NCBI GenBank assembly: GCA_050486105.1 | Contig: JBJHCR010000117.1 | Location: forward strand, 1 to 16,707 | Length of the DNA: 16,707 bases | Source: JAEXNA01 sp050486105 | Lineage (GTDB): Bacteria; Vulcanimicrobiota; Xenobia; Xenobiales; JADMJV01 | Direction: 5' to 3' | In this document: in pieces, positions 13,976-16,707 of the stretch | Layout: each line of letters starts with the position of its first letter | How positions within the stretch are numbered: the first letter of the stretch is position 1 | Notes under the pieces: model-generated | The model's database searches: none | Seen by the model: only the letters and a program-made list of their open reading frames with translations | What the model was told of the DNA's origin: nothing | Position numbers and translations under genes: made by a program

Positions 13976-14121
13976 ACATTCCGCACTTCTCAAAATAGTT
14001 GCCAAAACCAGGACCATATGAAGAAAACGTTACCCAGAATTTTTCCTGAACTGTCGAAATGTGCTTGACAAGGAATGAAAACAGGCCAGGCTAAGTATTT
14101 TGTCCGAGAAGTGCGGAATGT
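13976..14121. repeat. 146-bp segment bounded by 16-bp perfect inverted repeats
   Basis: ACATTCCGCACTTCTC (13976-13991) is exactly repeated in inverse as GAGAAGTGCGGAATGT (14106-14121). Inside, AAAATAGTT (13992-14000) can also pair with AAGTATTTT (14093-14101) with one mismatch, after a 4-base bulge. The segment starts 5 bases after the SRPBCC-epimerase stop and contains no convincing gene. It could be a small non-autonomous mobile element (MITE-like), a large RNA hairpin or a protein-binding site. No target duplication is seen in the immediate flanks, and no second copy lies in the window. Confidence 0.6.
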
Positions 14122-14255
14122 AAGGCAAGAAACCGATCCGGAAACCCTCCCGTTGCCTGCAAGCGTAAGCGACGCTCCGGTCTCGTTCCTTGTCGTCCAT
14201 GCGAAACAGGCCGCAATCCGCAGGGATTGAAGGTTCCCAAGATTTTTCGAGAACG
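14122..14255. other. Gene-free stretch with small hairpins
   Basis: No supported reading frame. Two short perfect hairpins are visible: AGCGT AAGCG ACGCT (14162-14176) and CAATCC GCAG GGATTG (14214-14229). The second lies about 26 bases past the stop of the minus-strand zinc-ribbon gene but is not followed by a T-run on that strand. It may be 3' untranslated sequence of that gene. Confidence 0.3.
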
Positions 14256-14597
14256 TTAAGTCCTGCGCCCGTGAGCGACGGTCTGGCCACAAAGACTGGC
14301 TGACGGCTTGCGGCTCAGCAAGAAGAGCGGAAACAAGACTAAGACCGGCGCCAACTTGATGGCTAAGCTCAAGGCCAAAAGCACCAGGAGAGCTACGCTG
14401 AGCGCTTGGCCCAGGAGGGCGAACCTTTGACCGAGCTTTGTCAGTCCAAGGCGCAAGGCATAAATCGACCAGAGGGTGACCGCTCCTCCACAATTCGGAC
14501 AGAGCTTGACCGTTTGAGCCACTGGATAAGAGCACTTTTGGCAGCGATGAAGATCGCTCCAGGATGTCGATGCTCTTAAGGGTCCAATTTCAGCCAT
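14256..14597 (-). CDS. Small zinc-ribbon membrane protein
   Basis: 113 residues. Near the N-terminus is a four-cysteine zinc ribbon, CQKC ... CPNC, with Cys19, Cys22, Cys33 and Cys36; the spacing C-x2-C-x10-C-x2-C is classic. Residues about 58-95 are strongly hydrophobic (ALSVALLVLLALSLAIKLAPVLVLFPLFLL), enough for one long or two short membrane helices. The ribbon would face the cytoplasm. A basic tail follows. No enzymatic motif is visible; zinc-ribbon/membrane proteins of this kind are widespread and uncharacterised. This frame is preferred over a longer overlapping frame (13990-14535) because it holds the cysteine motif, the membrane segment and a well-placed promoter. AGGT lies directly before the ATG as a cramped ribosome site. 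It is divergent from the DUF4177-like gene. Confidence 0.75.
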   Translation of the reverse strand: MAEIGPLRASTSWSDLHRCQKCSYPVAQTVKLCPNCGGAVTLWSIYALRLGLTKLGQRFALLGQALSVALLVLLALSLAIKLAPVLVLFPLFLLSRKPSASLCGQTVAHGRRT

Positions 14598-14621
14598 ACC
14601 TAGTTACTTCGAGTCGGTTCG

Positions 14622-14650
14622 ATAAAAATCCCGTTTAGGTCTTTACTCAA
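14622..14650 (-). promoter_or_regulatory. Likely sigma-70 promoter of the zinc-ribbon gene
   Basis: On the minus strand TTGAGT (14650-14645) is followed after exactly 17 bases by TTTTAT (14627-14622). Each hexamer matches the consensus at 4 of 6 positions. The predicted transcription start is about 18 bases before the ATG at 14597. Confidence 0.45.
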
Positions 14651-14654
14651 GGTG

Positions 14655-14660
14655 CATAAT
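14655..14660 (+). promoter_or_regulatory. Possible -10 element for the DUF4177-like gene
   Basis: CATAAT matches the -10 consensus at 5 of 6 positions, some 60 bases before the ATG at 14718. No good -35 is found at 16-18 bases upstream; TTTAGG at 14634 is 15 bases away and weak. Confidence 0.25.
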
Positions 14661-14717
14661 GCTGTTTCTCGTCTCCAATTGAGAGGGTCATCCCGTAGGA
14701 CCTTGAAACAGCTTCCT

Positions 14718-14960
14718 ATGGCGAGTAATTTAATCGAATATGAAGTAGTGACTGCGGGCCCGGACCCTAAGGAGATGAGAAGACTCCTGAATGAAGTCGG
14801 GAGAAAGGGCTTTCACTTGGTCCACACCAACGTTGATAGCGCCGGGGTCTATACTTTCATTTTGGCCAAGGACACCGGCCGACATGCCGAGGATGACAAT
14901 GAGGTCTGGGTGGATGACGGTTTTGTGACCGAGGAGACCGCTTGGACCCCGCCAGCCTGA
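14718..14960 (+). CDS. DUF4177-like small protein
   Basis: 80 residues from the ATG at 14718. An upstream in-frame GTG at 14652 would add 22 residues that do not look like family sequence; neither start has a strong ribosome site. The pattern YEVV near the N-terminus, then a helix MRRLLNEVGRKGFHLV (20-35) and a strand VYTFILAK (44-51), matches the DUF4177 plan of strand, helix with L-N-x-x-G-x-x-G-(W/F)-x-L-V, and strand. The acidic tail (HAEDDNEVWVDDGFVTEE) is outside the family core. Function is unknown; the protein is probably cytoplasmic. The gene is divergent from the zinc-ribbon gene and 83 bases upstream of the GH31 gene. Confidence 0.75.
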   Translation: MASNLIEYEVVTAGPDPKEMRRLLNEVGRKGFHLVHTNVDSAGVYTFILAKDTGRHAEDDNEVWVDDGFVTEETAWTPPA

Positions 14961-15043
14961 AGTTTTTGGATTGCACCTTGAAATCATAGGTCTGCGTAGT
15001 CTTTTTGCAGGGCTTTCTCCGAGGAATCGGGTACCCCCAGAAC

Positions 15044-16707
15044 ATGCAAGTTTGCCTCTGTTTAAGACAGCCTTTGTTGGCCATCCTGGCCTTTTTCTGC
15101 CTCGTACTGAGCCAACAGGCTCTCGCTTGGACTCCTACCCACAGTATTGAGACCTCCAAGGGCCACCTATACTTGCGGCCCATGGGCGACAATGCTCTCC
15201 TTTTTGCCTTCAGAGCACAAGTCCAGGCCGAGCCCATCGAGCCTTCACCGCTCTGGGCCCCCGGTGTCTTAGGACCTCATCGAGGTGGCAGTCAAGTCCA
15301 GGAACTTGAGCTTGGTCGCTCCCTGGAACTCGACGACGAGCACTCTAGTCTGGTGTGCTTTATGGACCCCACTCGAAGAACTTTAGCTTTGGAGATCCGC
15401 ACCTCTCAAGGGGGGGACGGACCCTCCCAGGCCTATCGATTCGATTTTGAGGTCGGTGACCGGCAGGCCCCAAGAGTCATGAAGATCCGGGCCCCGCATG
15501 TCGACCGCCTTTTTGGCCTGGGGGAGCATTTCCCCCCGGAGCTCTTAGGCCAGGCCGATGGGGACCTTCTGGGGCGGGTGCGCTATTCAGGCGCTTATCA
15601 AGATGCGGTGAGCAAAGACCCCATGGGGGTCTATGGAAATGCCATGGTGGGCCTAGCCGGGGGAGCGGTTGGAAACGCTCTCTTTCCGGTGCTGATGCTC
15701 GTGGACCAACAAGGACCGGATGCCCTGCTCTTTTTGGACAACCCGGCCGACAGTTTGTGGGATTTTCGAAAGACCCCTTGGACTGTCGAACTCCGTCACG
15801 GGGAACTACAAGGAGCTTTCGCTTGGGGAGCTGAGGCGGATTCCTTGCGACGGCAACTCATGGGCTGGCTGGGGACTCCTCCGGTGCCTCCTCGACAGGC
15901 CTTTGGACTCTGGGTTTCTGAATACGGTTATCGGAATTGGGATGAAGTCAGGGATAAAGCTGCTTCCTTGAAGTTGGCGGGTTTTCCAGTGGACGGTTTC
16001 GTTCTCGATCTGCAGTGGTTTGGAGGCATTCTCGAGGGGTCGGCCGATTCTCAAATGGGTAGCCTGACCTTCGACACGGAAAATTTTCCTAAGCCCGAAG
16101 CTACCATCAAGGAGTTTGCTGCTGAGGGCCTTGGGATCATCGTCATAGAGGAGGCTTATATTGCCGGGAATCTGTCAGAACACCGAGATCTGGCAGAAAG
16201 GGGATTCCTAGTTAAGGATCCCGACGGAGAAACCCCGCATCTCATCGACGAAAACCCTTGGTGGGGGCTCGGGTCTATGCTGGACTTCACCAACCGAGAG
16301 GCTGCTCGATATTGGCATCAAACCAAGCGTCAGCCACTTCGCGATATGGGGGTCATAGGTCACTGGACCGACCTTGGTGAGCCCGAGATGTTTCGCCGTT
16401 TGGGTCCCAAAAAGCGGGGACAACAAAGTTACACCACACCCTTATATGCCGACGAGTCGGAGCAATTGGAAGCCAACAATCTCTTCGCTTTCCGCTGGGC
16501 ACAGAGCATCTTCGAAGGGTTCACCGAGGGCTCGACTTCGGCCAAGATTCGACGGCCATTTATCCTCACTCGCACCGGGACTGCCGGGATCCAACGCTTC
16601 GGTGTGGCCCTTTGGTCGGGTGATATCGGTTCCAACTGGGAGAGTTTGCGCAGCCATTATCGAGCTCAAAGCCATCTGGCCATGTCGGGCTTGGACTACT
16701 TCGGTTC
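15044..16707 (+). CDS. Exported glycoside hydrolase family 31 (alpha-glucosidase-like), 3' end cut off
   Basis: The first 554 residues are visible; the frame is still open at the window edge. A signal peptide (core LLAILAFFCLVLSQ, cleavage after ALA at about residue 28) directs export. A beta-rich N-terminal domain (about 40-270) precedes the TIM barrel that begins near PPRQAFGLWVSEYGYRNWDEV (282-302). GH31 landmarks are GFPVDGFVLDLQWFGG (313-328), WTDLGEPE with the catalytic nucleophile Asp443, and WSGDIGSNW with the acid/base Asp527. Both catalytic aspartates are present, so the enzyme should be active as an alpha-glycosidase or transglycosidase. The LDLQWFG form is close to that of alpha-glucosidase-like GH31 enzymes, but the substrate cannot be read from the sequence. 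The start is the ATG at 15044; GAGGAA at 15021-15026 is rather distant (17 bases). It may be co-transcribed with the DUF4177-like gene. Confidence 0.9.
   Translation, partial: MQVCLCLRQPLLAILAFFCLVLSQQALAWTPTHSIETSKGHLYLRPMGDNALLFAFRAQVQAEPIEPSPLWAPGVLGPHRGGSQVQELELGRSLELDDEHSSLVCFMDPTRRTLALEIRTSQGGDGPSQAYRFDFEVGDRQAPRVMKIRAPHVDRLFGLGEHFPPELLGQADGDLLGRVRYSGAYQDAVSKDPMGVYGNAMVGLAGGAVGNALFPVLMLVDQQGPDALLFLDNPADSLWDFRKTPWTVELRHGELQGAFAWGAEADSLRRQLMGWLGTPPVPPRQAFGLWVSEYGYRNWDEVRDKAASLKLAGFPVDGFVLDLQWFGGILEGSADSQMGSLTFDTENFPKPEATIKEFAAEGLGIIVIEEAYIAGNLSEHRDLAERGFLVKDPDGETPHLIDENPWWGLGSMLDFTNREAARYWHQTKRQPLRDMGVIGHWTDLGEPEMFRRLGPKKRGQQSYTTPLYADESEQLEANNLFAFRWAQSIFEGFTEGSTSAKIRRPFILTRTGTAGIQRFGVALWSGDIGSNWESLRSHYRAQSHLAMSGLDYFG

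Noticed and set aside
14065..14097. Promoter inside the inverted-repeat element (TTGACA at 14065-14070)
   Set aside because: TAAGTA is 21 bases away, too far, and there is nothing obvious to transcribe.
13990..14535. A 181-codon minus-strand frame overlapping the zinc-ribbon gene
   Set aside because: It is out of frame with the CxxC...CxxC motif and membrane segment of the 14256-14597 gene and runs across the inverted repeat. Its product has no coherent domain.
1..16707. CRISPR arrays, tRNA, rRNA, insertion sequences, prophage or defence genes
   Set aside because: No spaced direct repeats, cloverleaf, transposase motifs or phage proteins were seen on either strand by reading.

Overview
The window (about 16.7 kb, moderately GC-rich, densely packed, genes on both strands) looks chromosomal and comes from a diderm, Gram-negative-type bacterium. 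The evidence is the C-terminal part of an LptD/OstA-like outer-membrane barrel, a lipoprotein with a lipobox, several signal-peptide proteins and a set of minor type IV pilin/pseudopilin genes. No rRNA, tRNA, CRISPR array, transposase or phage gene was seen. The lineage cannot be fixed from the sequence. The many unfamiliar exported proteins suggest a poorly sampled phylum; a candidate phylum such as Eremiobacterota is a guess only.

Layout. 1-1249 (+): 3' part of the LptD-like barrel. 1259-2017 (-): unknown lipoprotein, convergent with it. 2092-3479 (+): a CvpA-family membrane protein and a helical exported protein, joined by a 4-base overlap. 3587-8483 (+): a tightly coupled run of five genes, starting with uracil phosphoribosyltransferase (upp), then a small exported protein, then three prepilin-like proteins in the order PilV/GspI, PilW/GspJ, PilX/GspK. 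Every junction overlaps, so they are probably translated together. The last pilin-like protein is very large (771 aa). 8494-10773 (-): a protein related to phosphoenolpyruvate synthase along its length but with an eroded ATP-grasp half. 10906-10934: a strong terminator. 10960-12423 (-): a subtilisin-family protease with a prodomain but no visible signal peptide. 12606-13970 (+): an SRPBCC-TIGR01777 fusion. 13971-14255: a gene-free stretch with a 16-bp perfect inverted repeat. 14256-14597 (-): a small zinc-ribbon membrane protein with a readable promoter, divergent from a DUF4177-like protein at 14718-14960 (+). 15044-end (+): an exported GH31 alpha-glycosidase, cut by the window edge.

How the genes work together. 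The clearest unit is the minor-pilin operon, whose products would form the initiating or tip complex of a type IV pilus or type II secretion pseudopilus; core machinery genes are not in the window. The PpsA-like protein, protease, GH31 enzyme and TIGR01777 fusion appear to be separate transcription units. The items most worth a second look are the PpsA-like protein with missing ATP-binding signatures but intact phosphohistidine and PEP sites, the oversized PilX-like protein with two G8 tracts, and the inverted-repeat element at 13976-14121.
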